Below the pieces are notes generated by a model. The model had not been told where the DNA came from and made no database searches. It was given only the letters and a program-made list of their open reading frames with translations. This document shows positions 27,208 through 36,952 of a stretch of 64,000 nucleotides of DNA, one piece after another. Both the position numbers and the translations under genes were made by a program. This DNA comes from Campylobacteraceae bacterium. Its GTDB lineage: Bacteria; Campylobacterota; Campylobacteria; Campylobacterales; Sulfurovaceae. Where the stretch lies: the NCBI GenBank assembly GCA_027024155.1, contig JALVTE010000020.1, positions 82,464-146,463 on the forward strand. Reading direction: 5' to 3'. Positions within the stretch are counted from its first letter, which is position 1, and each line of letters opens with the position of its first letter.

Positions 27208-28466
27208 TATTTAAAATAAAAAATAAATTTAAATTTAATAATAAAAGGTTATTTTCAAACTTTTTATCATTATCTGTATTGCAAGGAGCAAATTATATTT
27301 TTCAACTTATTACTCTTCCATATCTAATAAGAGTTATAGGAGTAAAGAACTATGGTCTTTTGGCTTTTGCTATAGCCTTTGTATCTTATTTTAATATTAT
27401 AATTGATTATGGATTTAATTTAACTGCTACAAAAGATATTTCTATATATAGAGAAAATAAGAAAAAAGTTATCGAGATATTTTCAAGTGTAATGACTATA
27501 AAATTCATACTTATGCTTTTATCTTTTGTTTTACTCTGTATCTTTGTTTTTAGTTTTGATAAGTTTTCAAAAGATGCAGTAGTCTATTTTTTAACTTTTG
27601 GAGGAACAGTTGGGCAACTTTTTTTCCCTATTTGGTTTTTTCAAGGAATGGAGAAAATGAAGTATATAACTTATATAAATATTACTATAAAGCTTTTTTT
27701 TACTCTATCTATATTTATATTTATACATAAGCAAAATGATTATTACATTGTACCATTACTTACTTTTATTGGGACTATAATATCAAGCATATGGGCTATG
27801 TATTTAATAGTAAAAGAGTTTGATATTAAATTTAAATTACAAAAGTTTGAAACTATAAAATATTATTTAATTGATGGTTGGCATGTCTTTATTGCGGGAG
27901 TATTTACAACATTATATACAAACTCTGTAACTGTAATATTGGGTTTATTTAGTAATGATATTACAGTTGGGTACTATGTGTTAGCAGAAAAGGTAGTAAA
28001 TATAGTAAATTCATTATTTTTACCAATTCAAGGAGCAGTATATCCATATATATCAAATTTAGCTTCTAAATCAAAATTACAAGCATTAAATACACTAAAG
28101 ATACTTACAATATACTCTTCTATTGCAATGTCTACTATTTCTTTGTTCATTTTATTTTTTGCTAAATCAATTATTTATTTAATAAGTGGAGTATATATAG
28201 AGAGAGCTACAATAACTTTACAAATATTATCTTTCTTGCCATTGATAATTACAGTTGCAAGAATTTTTGCAATGGATTATATTATAATGTTTAAATATCA
28301 AAAATATCTTACCAAAATTTATGCACTTTCTGCATTAATTAGTTTTATTTTATTTTTATTTTTAATACCATCTTTTAAAGAATATGGAGCGGCTATTACA
28401 GTAATAATAGTAGAGTTTTTTGCTACAACTTATATGTATCTTATAATAAAGAGATATATATTATAA
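27204..28466 (+). CDS. wzx: Wzx-type lipid-linked oligosaccharide flippase
   Basis: 420 residues with about 12 membrane helices. The N-terminus SNFLSLSVLQGANYIFQLITLPYLIRVIGVKNYGLLAFA is the polysaccharide-biosynthesis (Wzx/PST) signature. It flips undecaprenyl-diphosphate-linked repeat units across the inner membrane. Start GTG 27204 overlaps the rfbB stop (GTGA). This gene opens the most A/T-rich part of the locus, as is usual for serotype-specific genes. Confidence 0.92.
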   Translation: MIFKIKNKFKFNNKRLFSNFLSLSVLQGANYIFQLITLPYLIRVIGVKNYGLLAFAIAFVSYFNIIIDYGFNLTATKDISIYRENKKKVIEIFSSVMTIKFILMLLSFVLLCIFVFSFDKFSKDAVVYFLTFGGTVGQLFFPIWFFQGMEKMKYITYINITIKLFFTLSIFIFIHKQNDYYIVPLLTFIGTIISSIWAMYLIVKEFDIKFKLQKFETIKYYLIDGWHVFIAGVFTTLYTNSVTVILGLFSNDITVGYYVLAEKVVNIVNSLFLPIQGAVYPYISNLASKSKLQALNTLKILTIYSSIAMSTISLFILFFAKSIIYLISGVYIERATITLQILSFLPLIITVARIFAMDYIIMFKYQKYLTKIYALSALISFILFLFLIPSFKEYGAAITVIIVEFFATTYMYLIIKRYIL

Positions 28467-28491
28467 AATCAATCAATAAGGGTGAGATTAA

Positions 28492-29364
28492 GTGAATAAA
28501 AATAATTTTAAAGTTGAAGGTGTCGTTGTATTATATAATCCAGAAATAAATATTTTGAATAATATAAAAAGCTATATAAATAAAATAGAGAAATTATATA
28601 TAGTAGATAATTCAGAAAATATTAATGAAAAACTTATAGATAGAATAAAACAGATTTCAGATAAATGTATCTATATTAATAATAATGGGAATAAAGGTAT
28701 CGCCCATGCACTTAATGTAGGAGCTAACAAAGCTATTATAAATGATGCAAATTGGTTATTAACTATGGATCAAGATAGCTCTTTTGAAGATGATAATTTT
28801 GATAGTTTATTAGAATTTGCATATAATATAGATTCTTATAAGAGTATTGGTATAATATCTCCTCTTCATTCCACTCATTTAAATGATTCCAAAGAAGAAG
28901 AAGTAGATGTAGAGGAAGTTTTAACCGTAATGACATCTGGAAATTTAGTAAATTTAGATATTTTGAAAAAAATCGGTTTTTTTAAAGAGTACTATTTTAT
29001 AGATTCTGTAGATACTGAATATTGTTTGCGTCTAAATATTAATGGTTATAAAATTCTTAGATATAATAAATCTATCTTAGAACATAATTTAGGGGAACTT
29101 ACTATACATAAAACTATTTTTAATAAAGAATTGAGATTGTATAATCATAATAAAATCAGAAAATACTACATAACAAGAAATAAATTATTGATAGTAAAAG
29201 AATATTTTAGATACTTTCCTAAATTAGGATTATCATATATTAAGAGTGTATTTGGAGATTTAAAAAATGTTATTTTTCACGAAGAAGATAAAGTAGAGAA
29301 AATAAAATATATGTTAAAAGGGGTATACGATTTTTTTACAAATAAGTTAGGTAATATAAATTAA
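28492..29364 (+). CDS. Glycosyltransferase family 2, rhamnosyltransferase-like
   Basis: 290 residues, GT-A fold. VEGVVVLYNPEINILNNIKSY and LYIVDNSEN at the start, NGNKGIAHALNVGANKA, then LTMDQDSSFE holding the metal-binding DQD, and later FIDSVDTEYCLRLNINGYKI. The VVVLYNP...DQDS pattern is that of dTDP-rhamnosyltransferases (RfbF type). This agrees with the rfbA/rfbB genes upstream and hints that rhamnose or a related 6-deoxyhexose is used. Acceptor unknown. Confidence 0.85.
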   Translation: MNKNNFKVEGVVVLYNPEINILNNIKSYINKIEKLYIVDNSENINEKLIDRIKQISDKCIYINNNGNKGIAHALNVGANKAIINDANWLLTMDQDSSFEDDNFDSLLEFAYNIDSYKSIGIISPLHSTHLNDSKEEEVDVEEVLTVMTSGNLVNLDILKKIGFFKEYYFIDSVDTEYCLRLNINGYKILRYNKSILEHNLGELTIHKTIFNKELRLYNHNKIRKYYITRNKLLIVKEYFRYFPKLGLSYIKSVFGDLKNVIFHEEDKVEKIKYMLKGVYDFFTNKLGNIN

Positions 29365-29399
29365 ATTTTATTTCGTATATTAAACAGGAGAGTATTAAA

Positions 29400-30470
29400 A
29401 TGAATAAAAAAAATATTAGTATGATAACAGCTCATCCAGCTCCTTATATGGATGTAATTTTCAATCAAATATCTTTAAAATATAATTTAAATGTTTATTA
29501 TAATAATTCTAAGTCAAAAGATAAATCTTGGAAAAATCAGAATTATATGAAAGGTCAAAGTATAATAAATTTTAAAGAGTCTATTATTGCGCTTAATAAT
29601 ATTTTAAAATCTGATTTTGTGATTGTTGGAGGATGGTCTCATAAATTTAATATAATTTTGATTTTTATGTTAATAATTTTTAAGAAAAAATTTGCTGTAA
29701 CAAGCGATGTTCCAGAGGAAGGTAGAATTAATAAGATTAAAAAATTTATTAAAAGTAATGTTTTTAAGTTAATTCCCTATTTTTTTCTTACAGGAGGTAG
29801 TTGCAAGGAACATTATGTGAAATATTATAATATAGATGAGAAAAAAATAAAGATATTTCCTTATGGAATCTTGTTTCCAGATAAACAAGAACTTATTGAT
29901 ATTAATTTAAATAGAAAAAATGAGATATTAAATAAAAATAGTAAAATAAAAATTTTAATAGCTAATAGATTTATTAAGAGAAAAGGTTATGAAATAATAA
30001 TAGATAGTTTTAAAAATCTTAAAAAATTAAATTTATTAAATCTATTTGAAATAACTATTATAGGAAACGGTAAATTATATGAACAATATAAAACAATTTT
30101 TTATGAAATTTCAAAAGATATAAGGTTATTAGGTTGGGTTGAAATAGATGAATACGAACAACTCTTAAATAATTGTGATATTTATATCCATGCTTCTATT
30201 TTTGAGCCATATGGAATACCTGTAATAGATGCAATGGTTCGTGGAAAATTAGTCATTGCATCAAATGGTGTAATGTCTGCTATTGATTTTATTAAAAGTG
30301 GATATAACGGATTTATATATAACTCGAATAATTCAAATGAGTTAAATAAAATATTAATTAATTTATTAAATGAAAAAGAAGATATATATAGAATTGGTGA
30401 AAATGCTATAAATAGTGACTATAGCATATTTAAAAATTATAATAAAGTTTTAGAGGATATAATAAAATAA
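29400..30470 (+). CDS. Glycosyltransferase family 4
   Basis: 356 residues, GT-B fold. The C-terminal half carries the family pattern: KILIANRFIKRKGYEIIIDSF, RLLGWVEIDEYEQLLNNCDIYIHASIFEPYGIPVIDAMVRGKLVIAS, in which the E-x7-E-type motif contacts the donor nucleotide sugar. The N-terminus (MITAHPAPYMDVIFN) is the usual acceptor side. Donor and acceptor cannot be assigned. Base composition is extreme: 29461-29520 has only 8 G or C in 60 bases. Confidence 0.85.
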   Translation: MNKKNISMITAHPAPYMDVIFNQISLKYNLNVYYNNSKSKDKSWKNQNYMKGQSIINFKESIIALNNILKSDFVIVGGWSHKFNIILIFMLIIFKKKFAVTSDVPEEGRINKIKKFIKSNVFKLIPYFFLTGGSCKEHYVKYYNIDEKKIKIFPYGILFPDKQELIDINLNRKNEILNKNSKIKILIANRFIKRKGYEIIIDSFKNLKKLNLLNLFEITIIGNGKLYEQYKTIFYEISKDIRLLGWVEIDEYEQLLNNCDIYIHASIFEPYGIPVIDAMVRGKLVIASNGVMSAIDFIKSGYNGFIYNSNNSNELNKILINLLNEKEDIYRIGENAINSDYSIFKNYNKVLEDIIK

Positions 30471-30509
30471 TGAATGTAAAAAAAATATATATAATCTTTG
30501 GAATGTATT

Positions 30510-31463
30510 ATGAATAAAGGTATTAATTTAAAATTTGGAATTATTATTTTAAACTGGAATAACTATGAAGATACTAAAAAGTGTCTTAACAGTATTTTAT
30601 CTTCAGGTAGTAAATGTTTTGATACTGAGATTTATTTAATAGATAACAATTCTCAAGATGGCAGTGGTATAAGATTGAAAGAAGAATTTTATAATTTTGT
30701 AAAATTTTATAATACTGGTGGGAATAAAGGTTATACAGGTGGTAATAATTTTGGGATATTAAAGGCAATAGAAAATAAATGTGATTATATACTGATTTTA
30801 AATAATGATTTAGAGATAGAAAATTTTGCATTAATGCTTAAGAGTATCAATGAGGTATTTTTATTTAATTCACAAATAGGGATTATAGGTTTTCAGGTTT
30901 TTGATGAAAAAATAAAAATACCACTAAAAAATGCTGGAAGGATAAATGAGATATTTACTAAAATGTTAAAAATTGATACCACACCAATTAATTTAAATAA
31001 AAATATGAAAATATCTTATCAAAAAGCAGTATGTGGTTGTGCTATTGGATTTAGAGTAGACTGCCTAAAAAAAATAGGTTTATTTGATGAAGATTTTTTT
31101 ATGTATGCAGAGGAACAAGATATTTGCTTAAGGGCAATAAAAAATAATTGGAGAGTAGCAAAAATTGAAAATGAAAACTTGAGGATATATAGAAAAATAG
31201 ATCCAGTATCAGATAAACAATTAATATGGTACTATAATACAAGAAATATTTTTTGTGCCTATAAAAAAAATATTCCATTTTTAAAAAGGAATATATTTTT
31301 TATACTACAATGTTTTATTTTTATAAAACAGATGATGTACTATTTAATAAACTTTAGACCATTGATATCTTATAAAATTTTATTAGGATTAAAAGATGCT
31401 TTAATTGGTACGAGTTGTCATAAAGATAAAGTAGAAAATCTAGAAAGTGAGAATAAATTATGA
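30510..31463 (+). CDS. Glycosyltransferase family 2
   Basis: 317 residues from ATG 30510; the frame opens with a TTG at 30498 that lacks a ribosome site. FGIIILNWNNYEDTKKCLNSIL, LIDNNSQDGSG, NTGGNKGYTGGNNFGI and YILILNNDLEIE (Asp metal site) are characteristic of GT2 enzymes, with AEEQDICLRAIKNNWRVAKI later. It is related to dTDP-rhamnosyl and other transferases of the Rv/WcaA kind; the linkage made is unknown. The 3' end overlaps the next gene by 4 nt. Confidence 0.87.
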   Translation: MNKGINLKFGIIILNWNNYEDTKKCLNSILSSGSKCFDTEIYLIDNNSQDGSGIRLKEEFYNFVKFYNTGGNKGYTGGNNFGILKAIENKCDYILILNNDLEIENFALMLKSINEVFLFNSQIGIIGFQVFDEKIKIPLKNAGRINEIFTKMLKIDTTPINLNKNMKISYQKAVCGCAIGFRVDCLKKIGLFDEDFFMYAEEQDICLRAIKNNWRVAKIENENLRIYRKIDPVSDKQLIWYYNTRNIFCAYKKNIPFLKRNIFFILQCFIFIKQMMYYLINFRPLISYKILLGLKDALIGTSCHKDKVENLESENKL

Positions 31464-32500
31464 TTAATAGTATAAAGATTAATATTATTGCTCCAAATAT
31501 AAAGAGTGGAGGCGCTAAAGAATTATTAGAATATTTAATAGAATATATTAATTTTAATTATCCGAGTATCTATTTAACTGTATATCTAGATGTTTCATTA
31601 AAAAAAATACCAAAACTAAATAATGTAAATTATGTATATATGAAAAAAGTAATAGAAAAAATATATCTTTTTAATAAACAAATAAATAATGCAATATATT
31701 TTGGAAACTTACCCCCATTGAGAAAATGTGAAAATTCTATGGTATACTTTCATAACCCATATTTACTTATGCCTTTTAAAAAACTTAAAAAAGAACCATT
31801 TAAATTTATTATTAAATATTTTTTACAACAAATTTACATAAAAAAATTTATACATAATGTTGATTTTGTCGGTTGTCAAAATGAAGATGTGAAAGAACCT
31901 TTTATTAAACTGTATGACTTTTATAATGTAAAGGTACTTCCTTTCTTTAGATTATGTAACAAGAGATTAAATTTTCTTGATACTAAAGTATATGATTTTT
32001 GTTATGTTTCTTTAGCCCACCCTCATAAGGGGCATAATATATTATTAGATGCTATCGATATATTGGCAGATAAAAACATAGTATTAACTATAGCTTTAAC
32101 AATAGAGGATAAACATAAAGATTTAATTCAAAAGATTGATAGTATTAATAAGAAAGGTGTTGTTAGGATTAACAATTTAGGTTTACTCTCTAAAAAAGAA
32201 GTTTGTAAACTCTACGCAAGTTCTAAAGCATTAATCTTCCCATCTTTTCACGAGACATTTGGTTTAGCACTCATAGAAGCAGTAGATATGAATTTGGATG
32301 TAATTGCATCTAATTTAAATTATGTTTATAAAGTTGTAAAACCATCATTAGTTTTTAATCCAAATGATGTAAATGATATTGCACAGACTATGATTAAATA
32401 TCTAAACGGTAGAGTGGATAAAAGTATACCTTTAATAGAAAATAAAATAGAAGAGTTAATTAGTATCATGACAAAAGGAGAACTAAATGTTCAAAAATAA
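31460..32500 (+). CDS. Glycosyltransferase family 4
   Basis: 346 residues, GT-B fold. N-terminal INIIAPNIKSGGAKELLEYLIEYI; C-terminal FCYVSLAHPHKGHNILLDAIDIL and LSKKEVCKLYASSKALIFPSFHETFGLALIEAVDMNLDVIASN, the donor-binding motif of GT4. Specificity unknown. It overlaps the previous gene by 4 nt and the capE-like gene by 14 nt. It closes the very A/T-rich flippase/transferase block. Confidence 0.87.
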   Translation: MINSIKINIIAPNIKSGGAKELLEYLIEYINFNYPSIYLTVYLDVSLKKIPKLNNVNYVYMKKVIEKIYLFNKQINNAIYFGNLPPLRKCENSMVYFHNPYLLMPFKKLKKEPFKFIIKYFLQQIYIKKFIHNVDFVGCQNEDVKEPFIKLYDFYNVKVLPFFRLCNKRLNFLDTKVYDFCYVSLAHPHKGHNILLDAIDILADKNIVLTIALTIEDKHKDLIQKIDSINKKGVVRINNLGLLSKKEVCKLYASSKALIFPSFHETFGLALIEAVDMNLDVIASNLNYVYKVVKPSLVFNPNDVNDIAQTMIKYLNGRVDKSIPLIENKIEELISIMTKGELNVQK

Positions 32501-33512
32501 AACACTATTGATAACAGGCGGGACTGGTTCTTTTGGTAATGCTGTTTTGAGACGATTTCTTGATACGGATATTAAAGAGATTCGTATATTTTCTAGGGAT
32601 GAGAAGAAGCAGGATGATATGAGAAAGAGGTATAACAATCCTAAGTTGAAATTTTATCTTGGGGATGTTAGAGATATTAACTCTGTAAAAGATGCAATTA
32701 GAGGGGTTGATTATATATTTCATGCTGCTGCTCTAAAGCAGGTGCCATCTTGTGAGTTTTATCCTATGCAAGCGGTGCAGACTAATATTATTGGTACTGA
32801 AAATGTCTTAAATGCTGCGATTGATGCAAAGGTGAAAAAGATTATAGTACTTAGTACAGATAAAGCGGTTTATCCTATAAATGCAATGGGTGTAAGTAAA
32901 GCTATGATGGAGAGAGTAGCGGTTGCTAAAAGTCGTAACCTTGATGATAATGAGACTATGATTGCTTGTACTCGCTATGGTAATGTTATGGCGAGTCGTG
33001 GTTCTGTAATTCCGCTATTTATCGAGCAGATAAGAGAGAATAAAAGTATCACTATAACTAACCCAGAGATGACAAGATTTATGATGAGTTTAGATGAAGC
33101 TGTAGAGCTTGTTTTGTTTGCTTTTGAAAATGGAAAAAATGGTGATATATTTGTTCAAAAAGCTCCAGCAGCGACTATTGAACTTTTGGCAAATACTTTA
33201 AAAAATATGCTAGGTAAGCCAGAGCACGAAGTTAAAATTATAGGTACCCGCCATGGTGAAAAACTCTACGAAACACTTCTTACAAGAGAAGAGATGGTAA
33301 AAGCTATAGATATGGAAAATTATTATCGTATTCCTGCTGATAATAGAGATTTAAATTATAGTAAATTCTTTGAAAATGGAGAGAAAGTTGTAACGCAAGC
33401 TGGAGAGTATCATTCGCATAATACCCATAGGCTTAACGAAGATGAGTTAAAGCAGATGCTACTTAATCTTTATGAAATTCAAGATGACTTAAAAGCGTTT
33501 GGGGTTATTTAA
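32487..33512 (+). CDS. capE: UDP-GlcNAc 4,6-dehydratase/5-epimerase (CapE/FnlA/WbjB)
   Basis: 341 residues, extended SDR. ITGGTGSFGNAVLRRF for NAD binding, FHAAALKQVPSCEFYPMQAVQTNI, and STDKAVYPINAMGVSKAMMER, where Met replaces the usual catalytic Tyr, as in CapE and WbpM-type enzymes. RHGEKLYETLLTREEM near the end is conserved. It starts UDP-L-FucNAc synthesis from UDP-GlcNAc. The next two genes complete that pathway, which confirms the assignment over the related PseB. Confidence 0.94.
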   Translation: MFKNKTLLITGGTGSFGNAVLRRFLDTDIKEIRIFSRDEKKQDDMRKRYNNPKLKFYLGDVRDINSVKDAIRGVDYIFHAAALKQVPSCEFYPMQAVQTNIIGTENVLNAAIDAKVKKIIVLSTDKAVYPINAMGVSKAMMERVAVAKSRNLDDNETMIACTRYGNVMASRGSVIPLFIEQIRENKSITITNPEMTRFMMSLDEAVELVLFAFENGKNGDIFVQKAPAATIELLANTLKNMLGKPEHEVKIIGTRHGEKLYETLLTREEMVKAIDMENYYRIPADNRDLNYSKFFENGEKVVTQAGEYHSHNTHRLNEDELKQMLLNLYEIQDDLKAFGVI

Positions 33513-34612
33513 TGAAAATTCTTATAACAGGTTCAGAAGGTTTTATTGCTAAAAACTTAATTGAGCATTTAAAAAGAGATGAGAATATAGAGCTTTATCT
33601 ATTTAGTAAAAAGGACTCTTTAAATATTTTAAAAGCTTATGTTCAAGAGGTTGATTTTATATTTCATTTAGCTGGTGTAAATAGACCGCAGAGTGTTGAA
33701 GAGTTTTATGAAGGCAATAGTAATTTAACAAAAGTAATTACCGATACACTAAAAGATTTGGGTAAAAATACCCCTATACTATTGTCATCTTCTACGCAGG
33801 CAGAGTTAGATAATGATTATGGCAAGAGTAAACTAGAAGCCGAAGAGTTGCTGTTAGAGTATGCAAAAGATAGTGGTGCTAAAGTCTATATCTATAGATT
33901 ACCAAATGTTTTTGGCAAATGGTCGAAGCCAAATTACAATTCGGTTATTGCAACTTGGTGTTATAATATTGCTAATGATTTAGATATACAAGTAAATAGC
34001 AGAGATACTGTGCTGAATTTGGTTTATATAGATGATGTTGTTAAATCTTTTATAGGGAAGTTAAATAGCAATAATAGTGGATATTGCAAAGTTAAACCTG
34101 TATATAAAAAGAGTTTAGGCGATATAGAGGAGTTACTTTATAAGTTTAAAGCAAATAGAGAGACTTTAGTTATTCCAAATGTGGCTTCTGGTTTTGAAAG
34201 GGCACTTTATGCAACATATTTAAGTTTTCTTCCTGTAGATAAATTTTCTTATGAGTTAAAAGGGCATAAAGATGAGAGGGGAACCTTTTATGAAGTTTTA
34301 AAAACTATTGATAGTGGGCAGATTTCACTATCTACTACAGCGCCTGGAATTAAAAGGGGAGGGCACTACCATCACACTAAAAATGAGAAGTTTTTAGTGG
34401 TAAAAGGTGAAGCAATAATAGAGCTTAGGCATATAGTTACTAATGAAAAGGTTAGTTACAAGGTTAGTGATAAAAAGATGGAAATTGTAGAGATGATACC
34501 TGGATATACGCATAATATTAAAAATATCGGCAGTGATGAGTTGGTACTTCTTCTTTGGGCAAATGAGAATTATGATGATAATAATCCAGATACATACTAT
34601 TTAGAGGTATAA
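33512..34612 (+). CDS. capF: UDP-2-acetamido-2,6-dideoxy-hexose reductase with cupin domain (CapF/FnlB/WbjC)
   Basis: 366 residues. The N-terminal SDR reductase (ITGSEGFIAKNLIEHL, FHLAGVNRPQS, catalytic YGKSK near 107) is followed from about residue 245 by a cupin (GHKDERGTFYEV, GIKRGGHYHHTKNEKFLVVKGEA, PGYTHNIKNIG). In CapF the cupin performs C3 epimerisation and the SDR domain the 4-keto reduction, giving UDP-L-6-deoxy-TalNAc. It overlaps capE by 1 nt and lies 1 nt before capG. Confidence 0.94.
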   Translation: MKILITGSEGFIAKNLIEHLKRDENIELYLFSKKDSLNILKAYVQEVDFIFHLAGVNRPQSVEEFYEGNSNLTKVITDTLKDLGKNTPILLSSSTQAELDNDYGKSKLEAEELLLEYAKDSGAKVYIYRLPNVFGKWSKPNYNSVIATWCYNIANDLDIQVNSRDTVLNLVYIDDVVKSFIGKLNSNNSGYCKVKPVYKKSLGDIEELLYKFKANRETLVIPNVASGFERALYATYLSFLPVDKFSYELKGHKDERGTFYEVLKTIDSGQISLSTTAPGIKRGGHYHHTKNEKFLVVKGEAIIELRHIVTNEKVSYKVSDKKMEIVEMIPGYTHNIKNIGSDELVLLLWANENYDDNNPDTYYLEV

Positions 34613-34613
34613 A

Positions 34614-35744
34614 ATGATAAAAAAATTAAAAGTAATGACAATAGTTGGTACTAGACCAGAGATTATTCGATTATCTGCGGTTATAGCTAAATTAGAAGAG
34701 TCTGAGGCGATAGAACATATATTGGTTCATACAGGACAAAATTATGATTATGAGCTTAATGAAGTATTTTTTAAAGACTTTAAGCTTAGAAAACCTGACT
34801 ATTTTTTAAATGCAGCAGGTGGGAGTGCATCTGAGACTATAGGTAAAATTATAATAGAAATCGACCCTATTTTAGAAAAAGAGCAGCCAGAGGCAGTGCT
34901 TATACTTGGAGATACAAACTCTTGCCTATGTGCAATTCCAGCAAAAAAGAGACATATACCCATATTTCATATGGAGGCGGGGAATAGATGTTTTGACCAG
35001 AGAGTACCAGAAGAGACAAATAGAAAAATTGTAGACCATACTGCTGATATAAACTTAACATATAGCGATATTGCTAGAGAGTATTTGCTTCGTGAAGGTT
35101 TGCCCGCAGATAGAGTTATAAAAACAGGTAGCCCAATGTTTGAGGTAATAGAGCGTAAGTTAAAAGATATAGAAGCCTCTGATATTGTATCGCAGTTACA
35201 ATTAAGAAAAGGGGAGTATTTTGTTGTATCTGCTCATAGAGAAGAGAATATAAGTTCAGATAGAAACTTTTTAAATTTAGTTGAAACACTTAATGCTATT
35301 GCTAAGCTTTATAAATTACCAATTATAGTCTCTACACATCCAAGAACACGAAATAAGATAGAGCAGATGGGTGTAAAATTTGATAAGCTAGTATCGTTAA
35401 TGAAGCCAATGGGTTTTAACGATTATGTAAAATTGCAAAAGGAGTCAAAAGCGGTTTTAAGCGATAGTGGAACAATTAGTGAAGAGGCATCTATTTTAGG
35501 TTTTAAGGCTCTAAATATAAGAGAAGCACACGAGCGACCAGAAGCTATGGAAGAGGCTAGTGTTATGATGACAGGATTACAAAAAGAGAGAATACTGCAA
35601 GCATTAAAAGTTTTAGAGAGTCAAGAAAATAATACGTTACGACAAGTAGCCGATTATAGTATGCCAAATGTTTCTGATAAAGTATTAAGAGTTATTCTAT
35701 CTTATACAGATTATGTAAGAAAGACGGTTTGGAGAGAGTGTTGA
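34614..35744 (+). CDS. capG: UDP-N-acetyl-hexosamine 2-epimerase (CapG/FnlC/WbjD)
   Basis: 376 residues, WecB-type GT-B fold epimerase. TIVGTRPEIIRLSAVIAKL, HTGQNYDYELNEVFF, HMEAGNRCFDQRVPEETNRKIVD, VVSAHREENI and SDSGTISEEASILG carry the family catalytic Asp, Glu and His residues. By position after capE and capF it converts UDP-6-deoxy-TalNAc to UDP-L-FucNAc. The alternative, a WbpI-like epimerase that would turn the GlcNAc(3NAc)A made by wbpABDE into the manno form, is possible for the same fold, but the gene order favours FucNAc. Confidence 0.92.
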   Translation: MIKKLKVMTIVGTRPEIIRLSAVIAKLEESEAIEHILVHTGQNYDYELNEVFFKDFKLRKPDYFLNAAGGSASETIGKIIIEIDPILEKEQPEAVLILGDTNSCLCAIPAKKRHIPIFHMEAGNRCFDQRVPEETNRKIVDHTADINLTYSDIAREYLLREGLPADRVIKTGSPMFEVIERKLKDIEASDIVSQLQLRKGEYFVVSAHREENISSDRNFLNLVETLNAIAKLYKLPIIVSTHPRTRNKIEQMGVKFDKLVSLMKPMGFNDYVKLQKESKAVLSDSGTISEEASILGFKALNIREAHERPEAMEEASVMMTGLQKERILQALKVLESQENNTLRQVADYSMPNVSDKVLRVILSYTDYVRKTVWREC

Positions 35745-36952
35745 GTAAAAAAATCCTTATAGTAACTGAGTACTTTTATCCAGAAGAGTTTAAAATTAAC
35801 GAAATTGCTTTAGCGTGGCAAGAGAAGGGTTATAGTGTAGATATTTTAACGCAAAATCCTACATATCCGGCTGGTGTGATATTAAACAATTACAAAAATA
35901 GTTGGTACTCTAAAGAGAATTATGAAGGTTTAACCGTTTACAGGGTCAAGGCGGTTACTGGATATAAAGAGAGTCTATTTAAAAAGATTTTAAAATATTT
36001 TACGTTTATGACTCTTGGGAGTTTTGTAGCACTAAAAATTGGTAAAAAGTATGATTATATTTTTGGATTTGATGTAGGAGCACTAACAGGTATGGTTCCG
36101 GCAGTTTTGATACAAAAATATTACCATAAACCAACAACTTTGTGGATACAAGATATTTGGCCAGATAGTGTTTATGCATATGGCTTTAAAAAGAGAAAAT
36201 TTTTAGAGTATACATTAGATAAATTTGTAAAATTTGTATATAAAAATAGCACAAACTTAGCTGTCTCAGCAAAAGGATTTATAAAAAGAATAGAGCCATA
36301 TATAGAGGGTGAAAAACCTATAGAGTACTTTCCAAATTGGGCAGATGAGTTAAATGATAATTTAGAAGCTTTTGAATTTTCTAAAGAGAAAAGAGTACAC
36401 CTTAGCTTTGCTGGAAATATTGGTAAGGTGCAAAATTTAGAGAATGTTATTAACGCATATGGCAACTTGCCACAAGAGTATATTAATAAATCGCAATTAA
36501 ATATTATAGGAGATGGTTCCGAATTAGAGACTTTAAAAAGTATTGTAAAAAAAAGTGAATATAAAAATATAGTATTTTGGGGTAGAAAACCTAGAGCCGA
36601 AATGTCAAAATATTTTAAAGCAAGCGATTTTTTAATTGTATCTTTAGTAGATAAACCAATATTCTCATTAACAGTACCTGCTAAAATACAGACATATATT
36701 GCTGCTAAAAAACCTATATTGGCTATTTTAAATGGTGATGTGGCAGATATTATTAAAGAGAATAATTTAGGATATTGTGCCCAGCCAAACAGTATTGATG
36801 AGATAAAAGATATATTTAAAAAAGCTATAGATACTAAAGAAGCAGACGTAGAAAATTTTACTAAAAATTGTGAACAATTAACTAAAACTGTTTTTTCCAA
36901 AAAACATATTATAGATAATATGCTAAGTCTACTAATAGGAGAGAAGAGATGA
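35741..36952 (+). CDS. wbuB: Glycosyltransferase family 4, WbuB-like (probable L-FucNAc transferase)
   Basis: 403 residues from TTG 35741 (MSKKILIVTEYFYPEEF), overlapping the capG stop as TTGA with GGAGAG just upstream. Family marks: PTYPAGVILNNY, WIQDIWPDSVYAYG, SFAGNIGKVQNLENVI and the donor region SLTVPAKIQTYIAAKKPILAI. WbuB enzymes follow fnlABC/capEFG in many O-antigen loci and transfer FucNAc or a related sugar, which is the basis for the specific call. It overlaps the next gene by 4 nt. Confidence 0.85.
   Translation: MSKKILIVTEYFYPEEFKINEIALAWQEKGYSVDILTQNPTYPAGVILNNYKNSWYSKENYEGLTVYRVKAVTGYKESLFKKILKYFTFMTLGSFVALKIGKKYDYIFGFDVGALTGMVPAVLIQKYYHKPTTLWIQDIWPDSVYAYGFKKRKFLEYTLDKFVKFVYKNSTNLAVSAKGFIKRIEPYIEGEKPIEYFPNWADELNDNLEAFEFSKEKRVHLSFAGNIGKVQNLENVINAYGNLPQEYINKSQLNIIGDGSELETLKSIVKKSEYKNIVFWGRKPRAEMSKYFKASDFLIVSLVDKPIFSLTVPAKIQTYIAAKKPILAILNGDVADIIKENNLGYCAQPNSIDEIKDIFKKAIDTKEADVENFTKNCEQLTKTVFSKKHIIDNMLSLLIGEKR

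Noticed and set aside
36172-36900. 242-codon minus-strand frame within the WbuB-like gene
   Set aside because: Long only because of base composition; antisense to a clear glycosyltransferase and without family motifs.
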